This document shows positions 31,596 through 45,000 of a DNA stretch of 64,000 bases, piece after piece. The position numbers were made by a program, and so were the translations under genes. Each line of letters begins with the position of its first letter. Positions within the stretch are counted from its first letter, which is position 1. The stretch lies in contig CAJFCV020000002.1 in assembly GCA_904066235.2 (NCBI GenBank), forward strand, positions 11,966,001 to 12,030,000, in the 5' to 3' direction. The DNA comes from Bursaphelenchus xylophilus. Taxonomy: Eukaryota > Nematoda > Chromadorea > Rhabditida > Aphelenchoididae. The notes below the pieces were generated by a model. It saw nothing but the letters and a program-made list of their open reading frames with translations, searched no databases and had not been told where the DNA came from.

Positions 31596-34500
31596 GTAAG
31601 TTCGAATTTATCAAATGAGAATTTACTGAAGAACATTGTAAGATTTTGAGAAATTTTTCTTTTTTTCAATTTCTCCATGGACAAACTTTTTTGAGACGTT
31701 CTTTCATTATTTATTCTTTGAGCTTTGCGAATTGGACAACATATTTTTTGCCCTTTTTAAATGTTATGTATCATTGCAATCTCAGACTTCAAAAAAACGC
31801 CTGTTTCTAAAAGAAGTGTAATGAATTTTGCGAGAGATAAAGGATGGTTTAAAAGGTTTCAATCGCTCCATTATCTAGTTCACAATGAGAGATGACATGA
31901 TTTTGGTCTGTAAGAAATTCTTACATACTAAATTCTATTAGAACTGACTTCTTTCACTTTTATTTTAGCTATCTCGTCTTTATTTTGTAATTCTCATTTC
32001 CTTCCCTCCACAACTGCCTCGTCAAGAATATCCGTTGCAGCCGACCTTGACGGCATTTCGCAAACAAAAAATCGATTGCGGTTGATTAACTCGTCTCCAC
32101 CTTTATCCCGCAGCAGACAAGGCGGGGATAGATCACCAATAATTTGCAAAGCAATACGAAAAAACATTTCGAACAATCTTTTATCGGATATTTATTGGTT
32201 TCAAAGACCTGAAGGTGTTGCTGGGTGCTTAAAAACAGCCTTTGTGAAGCAATTTTTGTAAGAGCGAGTGTTTTCTTGGCAGTCGTTTGCATCGTGCAAA
32301 ATAGTCAGCTTAGCGCAACATTTGGCTTCGTATTTCATAATTTCCAGCACACTCAAAAATCCTTTGGCTGTCCGAAAAACGTGAGCTTATCGAGATCCCG
32401 ACAGGATCCATTATTAAGTGGACATGCAGGTCAAGAGTTTCCTTCGGAGGCTATTTTTATTTCCTAGGCAAAAATCAACAAAAAAAATTTTGATCGCCAT
32501 CTCTGTTCTGTAAATACGTTTTACAGAAGCTCAACCAAAATTTGAAACTTTAAGAATTGTAATTTTTGGTCACAAACTTTTAAGAGTGCGGCGGACTTTT
32601 TTGTTGATCTAACCGTTGAACCACTTGTGTGATCCTCTCGAGTGGCAGCGAAGAGGCTTGTAGATGGGCCAAGAAAATGCTGCTTGTTTCGTCTGCGCGG
32701 ATATTTACATAAAACGAGGAAGGGCGAAGATTAGTGTTGCGAAGGCTGGAATGACGCACAGGTCAAGAGGGTTGAGTAAGAGGGGATTTTTTGGGGGGAT
32801 TGGATTATCTAATATGTCATCCGATGATGCAAAGTAGAAAATAAGAATACCCTTTTAAAAACGGAAGAAATTTATCTCACCTACCGTTCTTCCCTATTCT
32901 AAAATTTTTAAGTCTTTGATTTTTACAGTATCCTCTTCGGCAGGTGTCTTATATTTTTCTGGTTCCTCGAGATAGGTGTTTTATTATTAAAAAAAGGCGT
33001 CGTAATTAAAGGTGTCACAGCGGTATATGCGAAACGGATATGTGGATTTATTTGCGATCCCGTTTCTTATTACATAAAGGTCAGTTGAAGAGGTCAACAC
33101 GGCTGGACGGTTGCCTTCTTAAAGTGGTTATTCGCTAATTTGCATACACAACCATTCCTTGCTTTTTCGCCCACTTTCTGTACAAATCTCAGTTGTTTGT
33201 TTTCCACAGCCGACGGCTAAATACTGAAAACTATTTTTTTGATTCACGAACTCCAAGGAGTGGAACGATTCCTTATTCAGCGATTTCCAATGTCCAGATG
33301 AATGGGTTTGAGGAACGGCGACTTCTTTTGAGGCTTTTGTATGCCAAACCCGGTCTGTCAAAATTTAGGGCTGGTCAAAGAGGGTCCAAAAAAGAGTAGG
33401 AGGCTTCTTTGAATATCAAAAGAACAGATAGACAATATACCGTTCTCTCGCCGAACCGTGGCAGTAATGTTTCGACAAATCACCGCGAGTTCTCGGAGGA
33501 ATTTCTGCCCATGGCTCCCGATACTTACAAACTCATCTATCCGCTCGATTGCGTCAAAACCCACGCATAGCCGGGCGCGCATTTCGAATAGCCAATCAAT
33601 TGTTTCGGACCGGGCCCCCCTCTTCGCGAAGGATGTCATAACCGCCGTTTGTTTCAACAAGTTGCGCCGACCTATCCCCCATTCCTCGTCCAAACAATCG
33701 GGGGTGGTGAAGATCAAGAAGATTTGAAGATTATCTTTTTTTTCGAGAGACAGGACTTTTCGGACAAGGATCAGGGTTTATTTATTAGTGGATTAGGAGA
33801 AGAGAGGATGTGGATTATGGAGTAATAGGTGGAGGTTGCTGGTGAGGACTTAAAATAAAGTCAAAACTTTGCCAGCGAACAGCAAATTTGTAAAATTTGT
33901 GGTTTCTGAAATTTTGATTGCCTAAGAACAACAGTTTCTTAAAGATATATTTTTTGTCGTGGTAGAAAGCCTCTCCAGGACATTGCTCTAGGATCCCGTC
34001 TGACCACCCGCTGAAATTTAAAACTACAAGAGTAAAAAACCCGCTGCAACGGATATTATACTGATCAACTTTTTGTAATTTACCCTACTCATAAAAAACA
34101 GTTTGGACGCCAATTATTATACATGTTTTGATTATCAGCTAATTCCTCGACATTCTTTGATTTGTTTAGCATATTACTCATTCCTCCCCCTCCTGCTATA
34201 GTTCAATCTGCTCCAGCTTGTCCATCATTTTATTTATTTTCTTCGTCACATAAAAAATAATTCCCTTCTTTTGATAAGAAAATAATGAGGATGTGGAGAG
34301 AAAAGTTTTTCTGGGAAACCGCAAAACCGTTTTGCTATTACTGTTTAAAAAAACGATTTTAGCCTCAAAATCACGCAAATATTGAAATAGCGCATTTCAA
34401 GACGATTCCTTTCCATTTCTTTTGTTTTTGTCACCTATTATATTATACATTCTCTCTCTTCCTGCATTACAGCATATGCGTCCTTTTCCTGCTAATTTTT

Positions 34501-35352
34501 TACGATTGAAAGAAATCTTTCTATGAAGTCTGGAACGGATTTTAAGGCTGATCAAAGATTTCTTTCCATTTCCTTTTTTTGTAAAAAAATCCCTTTCCAT
34601 TTGGGACGTATTTTATAGCTGTTGCGACTTTGAATATTTGCCCGTCGGGAAAAAAAGAAGTCATAAAATGTGGCGTAAGCGTTTTTTTTGTAAAAAATGG
34701 CTGATAAGCGAGTCAAATTTGCCGATGAAACCGTTGATGTAAATAAAGAATTGGGCGAGTTTACTGCCCAATGATTCATTTAAAATTAGTCTAGTCATCT
34801 TTGACAGTTCTTCTACTGGCTTTCTATTTTTTTTGATATGGCCTTTAATTCTGATTTTTGATTCGCATTTCAAGTGGCAAATTTTGACTTGTTATTTGAA
34901 GATAACAAAAGTGTGAAAAAGCTTTTGAATTTATGCAAATGCCAAAGTTTTTAACGCCAAAAAATTCTGTGAAATAAGATGGGTCAGTTTTGTTTGAAAA
35001 AGTCGTAAAAGTCAAAAGTCGGAGAACAATAGAACGGGAAGTTTTTGTGGTGGGCATTTCTTGTATTTCCGATGATTTTTGTTTGTTACGGACAATCGGA
35101 ATATATTTCAAAATTTTTGAAATTACTAATGCCGTCTTAACACTGATTTCTGTCTATTCCAAATGTATGACAGGCCTATTTTTGAGTAACGAACAACTTT
35201 TTAATGGCTTGTTGATCTTCTATCCCGAGCCTCAAAATCTTTAGCCATTTTTTTCTTTTCTCCGCGCAAAGTACCCCACATTTTTCTGCTTTATGTACCA
35301 TTACCGCATTGCCTTGTCAGACAACCAAACTCTCGGGTAGATCTGCACCATC
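31596..35352. other. 3.8-kb region between mucin-like and SEA exons
   Basis: It includes the possible exon 32041-32257 and a GC-rich patch at 33440-33720 that is open on both strands. A TTGTCAG acceptor at 35314-35320 lies 32 nt before the SEA-exon ATG. The rest is AT-rich and apparently non-coding. Confidence 0.5.
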
Positions 35353-38300
35353 ATGGGGCCTCCGCTGCTGGCCGCCTTATCGGCCATTCTGGCGCTGTAC
35401 CGAGTCACCCTCAACCTTCCGGATGTCCCATTTTCCGCCGAACTCCGCCGTCCGCATTCCGTGGAGTTCAACAACATGGCGACGAGGATTTCGACGGCCG
35501 CCAAACAAGTCTTCCAACATGAGCACAACTTTTACAATGTGACAATTTTGCAGTTTAGGTACAACTCGGTTGTTGGGACCTCAGTAATTTTTGATCTCAC
35601 ATTTACCGAGCAGAATCCATCCGTCGAAAAAATTCTGATCGAAGCGGTAAAGAAGGGCCAATTCGGGTCTTTGACTGTTTCGCCAGATGGATTTGAAGTC
35701 GCGGAACATCAAGGTAATTGGAAAGAGTTTGTTGACCCTTGGTCTACTAATGTTATTTCTATTGTGGAGTTTATTAAGACAAAGATTTCTATCTTTATTT
35801 TGCAAAAATTACTTATCTATCTCTATCCCTTTTTCTGCTTGGTTGCTTTTTATCATATACGTTTTTTTTAAATTTCTAACCCTTAATTAAATATGTAAAT
35901 AATCAAAAAAGTTCATGGAGAAATTGAAAAAAAAAATCTTTAAGGTTATTGAGTGGACCTTCTTTACCAAAAAATACTATCTAATCCCGGTTTTTAGCCA
36001 ATTCATCTCGACCAACTCGCCATTGCTCTGATGGTAGCGTTCCAGAGTTTAGTTTGTAAGTTTTTTTTTATGACTTACTGTTTTGAATTTTGTTCGAATA
36101 TAGTATGAATATTGAATTATCAATTGCAAAGGGCCTTTCAACCTTCGTAATTTACAAATCGCATTTCAGACACGGCAGCACGTATTGCTGGAGCGACGCC
36201 GTTTGCCCAACCGGATACGCATGCACTGACGGACAGTGCTGTCATTCTTCTGGACGTAGGTTTACGGAAAACAAGAAAAATTGAAGCTGAAAAACTATTC
36301 TGATCCGTTCCCTTGGACTTACTGATTTTATTTTGAACATGCTCCAGACATGTGTGACACACGATACACAAAACCCACAGCACGGAAATGTGCATCAAGC
36401 TATGACATATTTTGATTTTATTGTTAGCCCAAAAAAGGGGCCCTTAGAGGGCCAAAAAAGAGAAGAGTAAACTTTCAGGAGAAAAGTTTAAAATTAAGTA
36501 AATTAAATGCTAAAAATATTATGTACAGGGTGTTCCAAGAATTATGGAAAAAACTATTCGTTAATAACTTTGTGCCCGGTGGTCCAATCCTAAATTTTTT
36601 TTCATTTTGCAGAAAAACCTTGGAGTTTTTAGAATCAAAAAAAGATTTTTTTGTTTTATCGGCGGAGACTTCCGTAATCCGCCTTGAATTCGGCGGAGTG
36701 CTTTTTTCACAAACGAGGCCGTAAAAATGGGTCCATTTTTTCTCCGCCGATTTCTACGCCGAATTGCCCCCTTTTCTTCTCCCAGTGGGCCGAAAACGTA
36801 ATAAGTCCTGTTTAGGCGCCATGTCACCAGCATTACCATACGTTTTGGTTTTAGCCAATTTTGACTCAATTTTTCGGATTGGACCACCGAGCACAAAGTT
36901 ATTTATTAATGAATAGTTTTTTCCATAATTCTAGGAACACCCTGTACAATATAAAAGTAAACTAAACTAAATTTCTGCATCTTCTCCGGTGGCGGCTTCC
37001 GATTTTTTCCCATCTGAATTTTGTTCTTTTTCGCATAATCACTTCTTTAACATTAATATTGCTGTTTCTTGTGTTGTGAAACTTTTTGTGCTGTTCTCTG
37101 CATACTCACTCCAGTCCACGTTACTCGTCACTCACTGCTTCTTTAGCCGATTCACTGCCAAAGCACTGCGTGGACACGGCTTGGGAATGTGACGGTGGGA
37201 GATGTTTGCCATGGGAGAAGCGCTGTGACGGCCAGCTTGACTGTGCCGATCAGTCCGATGAATTCTTATGTGGTAGTTGTCTTGTCATCGTTTTTGCTTT
37301 TCTTGTCTTCATTTGACATTATTATTTCCCTGAAAACAGATGTTTAGTTGTTTAGTCCTTGTTCTGGTGTACCACTATGTTTATGTATATATCTGAAAAT
37401 ATTGTTTTCTCCGGCTGGTCGTACCGATACATTTTTCAGAGAATCAGAAACGCTCAGTGAAGCATCACTGCGATGAGAACGAATTCCGATGCCGTACTGG
37501 ACAATGTGTCCCCCGCAACGTGGAATGTGACCGGCGATACGACTGCTCAGACGGCTCTGATGAGCTTCACTGTGGTATGTTTTTTCCGAAAAAAGCGTTG
37601 GATCACATTAAAATGCTTGTTTTATTTTCTAGATGTCGTTTAGTCAAGATTCTTGTATACTAACGCTTAGCGGCCCAAATTTTCTGTTTTTTACGTTCAT
37701 TAAGTTTCAACTATATTAACATTGCTGTAAATTGTCGCAGATTATTTCGCTAACCACCCGCATCATCAGCAACGCGCCGAGACAGTTCGTGAGTCGCCGC
37801 AAGAACTGCAGGCTCCTCAAGAGTCGCGTAAAGACTGCACTGACCAAGAATTCCAATGCCCTTCGGGAATTTGCATTCACTACGAGAGGATTTGCGACGC
37901 GCGCAACGATTGCGGCGATAATTCGGATGAGGCAAACTGCGATTCCGATGAGTTGAATTTGAAAAAGAAGTGTACTCAGTATGAATACGAGTGTCAGAAT
38001 GGAGACTGCATTGATATTCGGAGGAAATGCGATCGGAATTATGATTGTCGCGATGGAAGTGACGAAACTGTCTGTGGTATGTGTTGTAATGTGCCCGGTC
38101 AAAGGTGTAATTTGTTTTACATAGTCCTGTGAAAGCCACGAAAGGCAAATATCGTTATATTTTTTCTTGTTTTGCAAATTTATACCATGCTTTTTTGTTT
38201 TTTTTTCAGTTCAGCCTTTATTAATTGCTTTTTTTAAGTTTATCCTTCAATAAGAAGTAGATGACCAAATTTAAAGTTTTGTTTTCTAGACTATTTCAAC

Positions 38301-39089
38301 CGCGTTCAGCGTCCAACTACACCTCCAGAAGTCTTGGAAGAGCAGAAAAGAGCGCAGGAAGCGGAGCGACGAAGAATCCACGAGGAACATCTACGAAGAG
38401 TCGAGGAGGCCAAAAGAGAAAGAGAAAGATTGGTAAGTGTGGATACGAGTTAGCTGAGGAGTGGCAAAGTCGTCTAACAATAAATGTATAGGGAATTCTA
38501 GCAGGTCAAGGTGGTCGCGAGCTTGTTTACGACCAAAAAACACGTCTTGGTAATCAACCACTAACAGCATTTCCGGTTTTTTGAGCAACCACCTTGCCCT
38601 AGGTCACGACCTAGGTCGCGAGCTAGTCAAGTTCAGAAAAAATGAACACGATTTTCGAAATCAGCACCCTCGAAAACCCTTCAACCAACTTTTTTCCGAA
38701 AAAAATCAAAAAATCTTCACTCCGGGGTCGCTTTACCCCATTTTGGGTCGCAATCGATGCGGGGTCGCAATCGAAGGATTCCGTTGCGGCGACAAGAAAA
38801 ATTTACGGTGCAATGCGAAACCGCACAGTGCAAAAAAATGTTTTGAAAAGGGCAATCGAAAGCACAGTGCGCCCTTTTTCGCACCCCGCCCAACTTTTAT
38901 CGCGCAACGCCGGATGCATGCGCCCCCACAGTGCGAAAACATGTCAAGACTTTTTGGCCCGCCCAGTATGGCATGTGGGCTTTTTCGTCAATGTGTTTGT
39001 AGAGCACTTCTTCCACCTATACGAAGCTCAATTTTAGGAAGCCATCCAAACGAATCAAGTCAAAGCCGCGGAGATAAACTTTGATGACG
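35353..39089 (+). CDS. SEA domain plus four LDLa modules, perlecan-type N-terminal exons
   Basis: Eight in-phase exons: 35353-35713, 35998-36055, 36170-36255, 37147-37272, 37440-37574, 37741-38076, 38290-38432 and 39038-39089. The first begins [14 protein letters not shown] (signal-like), then a SEA domain: [18 protein letters not shown], a helix, and [17 protein letters not shown]. The usual SEA autocleavage motif GSVVV reads NSVVG. Exon 3 is a small CPTGYxC...CC knot. Exons 4-6 carry four complete six-Cys LDLa modules with the acidic calcium motif (e.g. [16 protein letters not shown]). Exon 7 is a charged coiled-coil-like helix ([20 protein letters not shown]). The last exon ends DD + G in phase 1, exactly the phase needed to join the second unc-52 exon at 48136. 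It is either a separate gene with a tiny undetected last exon or a long-isoform 5' end of unc-52. Confidence 0.82.
36526..36944. mobile_element. Inverted-repeat MITE, 419 bp, mariner-like ends
   Basis: The terminal inverted repeats are about 65 bp long, starting CAGGGTGTTCC and ending GGAACACCCTG, with TA at 36524-36525 and 36945-36946. The interior has a minus-strand open frame without transposase motifs. It lies in the intron before the first LDLa exon. Confidence 0.8.
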
Positions 39090-42000
39090 GTGGGTTTATT
39101 ATTTTTTTAACTTGACGGCCTACGAAGATGTTATTGCGTATTACTGTTTTCAAAAGCGACTTTATTAAAAAGTTTTTTAACAGCATATAGTAAAAAACGA
39201 ATTTTCAAAAAATTTCGAGAGACTATGATTGATTAGCCCTCAGGTTCAAGATCATATCCGTCATGCTCTAAAAAATCGCAAAATAACAACAATAGAAGCG
39301 AGATTTCTTAGTATTTTCATTTTGAACTAGTACTATGACAATCCAGAGAGCACAATTTTTTCAAGAAAGTGCTTTCAAAATTCATCCTTTTAGCCCCTAA
39401 AATCCGCATGGCTAGTAAAATTAACCGCCAAACTTTTTGTTTATCCGGATCTCTTTCACCCACTTTTTTTGCTTAATTCGAATAAAAAACACCAGGCCGG
39501 AGGAGTGTCAAAGTCAAGCGGGGATAAACAGACAGAAAGCAACAAGATCCAACAAATGTTCTTCGGGGACCCGTGCGTTAGATGTTTCTGGGCATTGACG
39601 AGGTCTTGTTTCATTTAAAATACGTCATTTTGACTATTTTAAGCTAAAAAGTTAATAATATGTATGTAGGTGGAAGGCCACCGAGATTTGAAATAGTTAA
39701 AACGCTTTTAATTACAAATCGTAGTTTGGCCCGGACATTGTTAAAATCGATGTCTCAGAATTTAACGAAACTTGGTAGATTTAGTCACTGCTAGGCATAG
39801 AACATTCGCTTTCTTTGTTTTTTTCCCAAAATTGCCATACGGCGGTTAAGTGTTATTTTCTTCCTCAAAAAATATGCCCTAATCGAGAAAACGAAGCTCA
39901 GATCGAGTTCAGTTGTTTTAGCGCAAATTGAGTTCAGTTGTATGTTTTCGACCATGTAGAAAATTGTTGTAATTATCACCAAAAACTGAAAATAACATCT
40001 AAGCTATGTTACACTTAAGGTAACATACCATTTCAGGTATAAAAAGTGCAATTTAGAGGTGAATGGTGTTCCAAAAATATACATCATTTTCTATTAATCA
40101 TCCCACAGATTTCCCAGATTCCCGTTATTTTTCACCCTCCACTTCTTGATCAAAATTTCTATATTTTCCTTGACTTATTTTTATATTTCGTCGTTTCTAA
40201 TTCTTCACGTCCCAGATGTTTCGAAAAAAGGGGGGGGGGGCAAAAAAATGAAAGTGAGATCTTCTCTGGATCCCCTCTGGCCCGGGAGATCAAAAGAAGC
40301 ATGCATTCGCGCATTTTCTTCCCTTTTTTTGTTTTTGTCTGCAACAAAAACCTTTTGGATTTCATGACCGGAGGGGACGGGTGGGTGAAAGGGATTGCGC
40401 AACATTTTAATTAAGATCCAGACGAATTAAGGATCACGGTGCACGCTGATTAGGCGGAGGTTAGTCTTAGCTTCCTCGTTATGGGTTCCCTTTGCTCCTT
40501 TCTTTTCTGCTTTTTTAAATTCTTGGAAATTGAATTTTCTGATCAACGATTGTGAGAAAAAACAAGTCGTCGCGGGGAAGGTCCCATCAGCCGCCGGAAA
40601 ACTCATTTATTTCCGTTCTAGTTTAATCGGTTTCGAACCTAATCGGAACGCGTCAAAAATGTCTTTGATCAAGAATTATCAGCGTTTGTCAGCATTTGTT
40701 TGGCGGAGTGGACATTGTAGTTTCTCAACAGTGCGCTTTTTAGAAACCCACTGTACTTCTCAGTGCATTTGAGTTATCATATTATTACTTGAATTGTGTT
40801 ACTGTCCTTGGTTTGTCCGGAAAAGGTGTTACATTTGAGGGGCGTTCCCAAACTCGAATGCAAACATTTGCGGGCATGAAAAGTGCGGGAAAATTCCAAT
40901 AAAGAAATACGGAAGAAAATGACAACAACGATCACTTTTTACTTTGCATGTGCAGATATTGTATTCTTATAGTCACTAGAAGCTTTTTTCCCAACGTCAA
41001 GTCTTAGTTGGTGAACAACAGTGCTCGAGATTTCAGAGAATTCTTTCTGTCCGCAAAATTCCTACCGCGATTTGATCAATTTTACAAAGCCTGAATCTTG
41101 CCCACTTACTTTCCGAGTTATGTAAAACCATGAGTGTACCCCATAACTTTGTCGCATTCCGTCCGCATCTTAAACTTTGTGGTCAATCAACGCTTTAGTG
41201 GGAATTCAATGAAGCTGAAAGTTATTTCCAAAAGACAACAAAACTCTCTGCTCCGGAGGCGCTTTTTGCAAAATTTTTTTGCGCGAATGACTCCAGGTTT
41301 TTGTAAATAAATTCTTAAGACTTTGTTTCTTTCCAATTTTGTCCAAATTTAGCGCGGCTTTTCATTTCCGTCAACGTTCTGCTTGTATCGGAAAAATTGT
41401 ACAGTGTCTAGAAATAAAAGTTTCGTTGTGTTTCTGAAGATTCGTTGGCTCTTCTCTGAGTCACCAATCATTCGTCGTCTGGCCGTGTGTCTCATACTCT
41501 GATCAAACAACAATTTTTTTTACATACATATGCCTGCTACAATAGAAAATTCGCATAACAATCGAGCTAAATGCTGTGCACTCCTTCTCGAAAATGTGGC
41601 GTCCTCAGCCTTTTAGAAAGATTGTTGTGTAAAAGTTCAGCCGTATTTTGACCACTGAATTTTGTTGCAACTTTGACGCTTACTCCTCCCGCTTCCGTAA
41701 AATAACTTTTTTGGCCCGTCTTTCTCCGAATTCTCACCCATTCGTATTGGGATTCTTACGCATCGTACAGTCTGGTCATTTCACGGCTTTCGCTCTTCCC
41801 TCTGAACTGATTTTGATGAGTCATAGCGGAAGGGCCAGATCGTATTTTCCGGCCCTAAGGGGAGGGAAATATTCATGGGCTCAGTCATTTCCAAGTTTTA
41901 TTGTCCGATGCTTAGATGAGGACGATAGGGAAGCCGCCTTGGGGAGGACTTGATCGAGTTTGATCTTCGCCAAAATCCGTCTTATTTCAAAAAACTTAAA

Positions 42001-45000
42001 GATTACCATTACGTTATTTGACTAGATAGAGAAATTTTTTGATATCGGTCTCAAAAACCAAGCCCTCGAGCTTTATCAAGCGGTAGGAACTTTCGCACAT
42101 CCTTGATTAATCAAAATCCGGGCAAAAAAAGATCTTGATCCAAGAGGTTTTGTCTTAGTGTGACTAATGACCGATTTTTGGCGGTTGCAAATGTGTTGGG
42201 TTGGATTATTTATCGGAGGCCTACCTCTTGGTCTTTGGCAAATTAAGCCTTTCACCTTCTTGGCACAATATTTTTGTTTACTGGTTGAAATCACAACGCT
42301 ATGTCTGCTTCAAAAATGCAGAAAAGTTAGACATTTTGGATGACTCATTAAACTGTAAAAAACGGTTACATTTTTTTGTCAAAATCATTCTCGTACAAAA
42401 AATCAATCTCTTCAATGGGGAGTAGGGCAGAAAACAGTTTCGTTGACAAACCCAATTTTAAACAAGGAAATAGTGCCTGTAGGGAAGAGAGGAATGCAAT
42501 TCGTCTATTCGTCATCCCTTCGAATCGCGCTTCAATAATTAATTTAAATGCGGGCAAGTATTTTTTGGACGGTGAAGAAGTTTTTGACATTGAGAACATG
42601 GGCGTTTGAATGCAATAAAAATCAGGGAAGAATAAAGAGTTTAAAATGAAAAAAACATACATTCGGCCGAATTTCTTTAAACCTTGTTTCTATTAATACA
42701 CATGTAAAGCGATTTTTTACTGATTTACACTTTTTCGATTTTCAGTTAGCCCCCTCTTCCAATTACTCCAAATTATTTACAAACTCTCGTAAACAAGTCG
42801 ATTATTAAAGCGCGACTTCAGCGCCTTCCTTGATGGTCCCATCAATCTTGCGCCCAAATATTTTTTATTTATTTCCTGGCGTTCATAGCCCCGTTTTCCG
42901 TCGTCTAATCAACAACGTCGCTCTTCATCGTGCATAAAAAACGCGGGGTGCTGGAGGGTTTTTGGCGGGGTCGGTTTCTCCTACTGTCTAAAATGATGGG
43001 TATTGCTTTGGGTGGGATTAAAGATAAGGTGTGATTAAGAGAACCTAGGATGATGTCTGAAACATCAAGGGGTTCGGCGAGATCGTTGTGTGCATAGCAT
43101 TGTCATACAAACGCCGAGAAAACGTTCTTCAGGAGGTCCAGAGTTGGTGAACACAGTGCGAAAAAGAGTAGGTAGAGAGGACTTTCTTGTCCGAGAATGG
43201 CTTGATTGCTGTAGGAAACTGGTTAACAGTTTAATAAACGGTCTGTTCGTGAACCATCCGTCAATTTAAAGGGGTTTACAAAAGAGTTTTTAGTAGGATT
43301 GACAGAACTAAACCTTAGCCCATTGAAAAAACTGATTTTGTTTTATCAAGGCTTTTGTCGCCGTAGCGTCCTCAAGAAACGACGATCTCCTATCGGGCAT
43401 AGGTCAATTTGTCATCACTATCTATTTATTGCAACATTCCAGACCACTCACAGGTCACTTTGGTAGCCGCTGACTAAGCCCCCCGCCATTACTTTTTTTA
43501 CTGTTTATTTCCTTGCGGTTTTAACGGCGTTTTGATTTTACTGTTTTTCTGTATAGCCCGTCGTTTTTTTTGTAAATTTGCGTTTCAATTGTTGTGGGAG
43601 TGAGTCATTTTTGCGTCGGGGTTTTGTGGCCCTTCCGTTATACTTTATCTTTCCTCCATATACGACGGTCGGAATGGTTTCGTATGTTTCCATTCAGTCG
43701 TTTTTCAAATCATTTTTGCATCGCAAGAACCTCGGGTGGCGATTGTGAGTGAAGTGTGGTTGAGGGCATAGCTCAATGCAGTGGTGATGAATTTCGTGGT
43801 AGGACTCGAAAAGGAAGATATTTTGTACGTAAAATAGTTGTGGAGATGACTTAGCGCCCTTATATAGTTATCATGCGACGCGTTTCGAACTTTCTTTTGC
43901 CGCCGGCGGTTTCCAGCATAGGCACTCCGCAACACGACCTTGTCCTGTCCTATTAAAATCTCGACGAAACTGCGTCGAGAAAAGTTTAGCGATGCGTTAA
44001 TGAGGTGCCGTCGGGCTCCCTTGAAGACCAGCCTGAAACCGCGAAACATATGCAAAATTTGTTCGGCTCTTTGCGCTCTCACAAACCTTTACGATCCATC
44101 GACTTCGGCACAAAACTTTGCGAAATGAAGCGTTAATGACGTCGGGAAATATTTGAGAATAAGTGATTTGGAAGGAAGAGATATTATGTTAATGATCTCA
44201 CCACCTGCGGCGCATTTCCTTCGAGCTGCGGCAAACGGGATTTTTTTGTGAGGGGCGTCTGAAATGAACTGGACGTAAATTGTGGGGTTTGCTTGTTGTT
44301 ATACCACTTTTCTGCTATCGGCTTAATTTTTACATCGTATTTGCATTACAGTATCAATAATAGTCGCTTAAAAATTTGTACGATTTAAAGATACGAACTA
44401 TTTTACCACCTAAATATCAGTCTGACGGTAAAATATTGAGCACAATGTCGCAACGAAAATCGCTGTCGAGAAAATGAATTGTGTGCGGCAAAATCAAATT
44501 TCTTTTGACTTCAGCGACGTGATCGCCGCAACGACATTTTGCCAATTATTTTCCCGACAGACTGATATCCTCATAAATCAGCCCAACACTTTATCAGCTT
44601 AATTGTTTGCGCGTAATGACCCGGACAATAGCCCAGTCGTCGATTACGTATCTTGCGGGATATCCAGCTCTCTTAATATTGCATCGCCAGTTTTATCGAT
44701 TGATCTACTGGTGTGCAATTAGTTCGTTGTACAGTAGCTTCCTTATTGAAAGTTGAGTGGACTTGGGATCATGTTTGCATTAGATATTACAGTTGATAAG
44801 GTTATTTTTTATAAAACGGCGACGCTACTGACCGTTCAAATTTGTTCTTATCTCATTTCAAAGATTGAAGAAAGCAGGGGTTTTTGTGGTATTTTAATAA
44901 AATCGGCGCAGGAAAGCTTGATGCTGTTCGGTTGTCAACAATTATTATCACTTGTTCCATGAACCCTTGCTAAACCCTACCTTAAGTTTTAACCCTGATA

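Noticed and set aside
36561..36896. 111-codon minus frame inside the 419-bp inverted-repeat element
   Set aside because: It has no transposase motif, and the element is too short to encode one.
40231..40240. Run of ten G bases
   Set aside because: A simple homopolymer with no partner structure; not reported as a feature.
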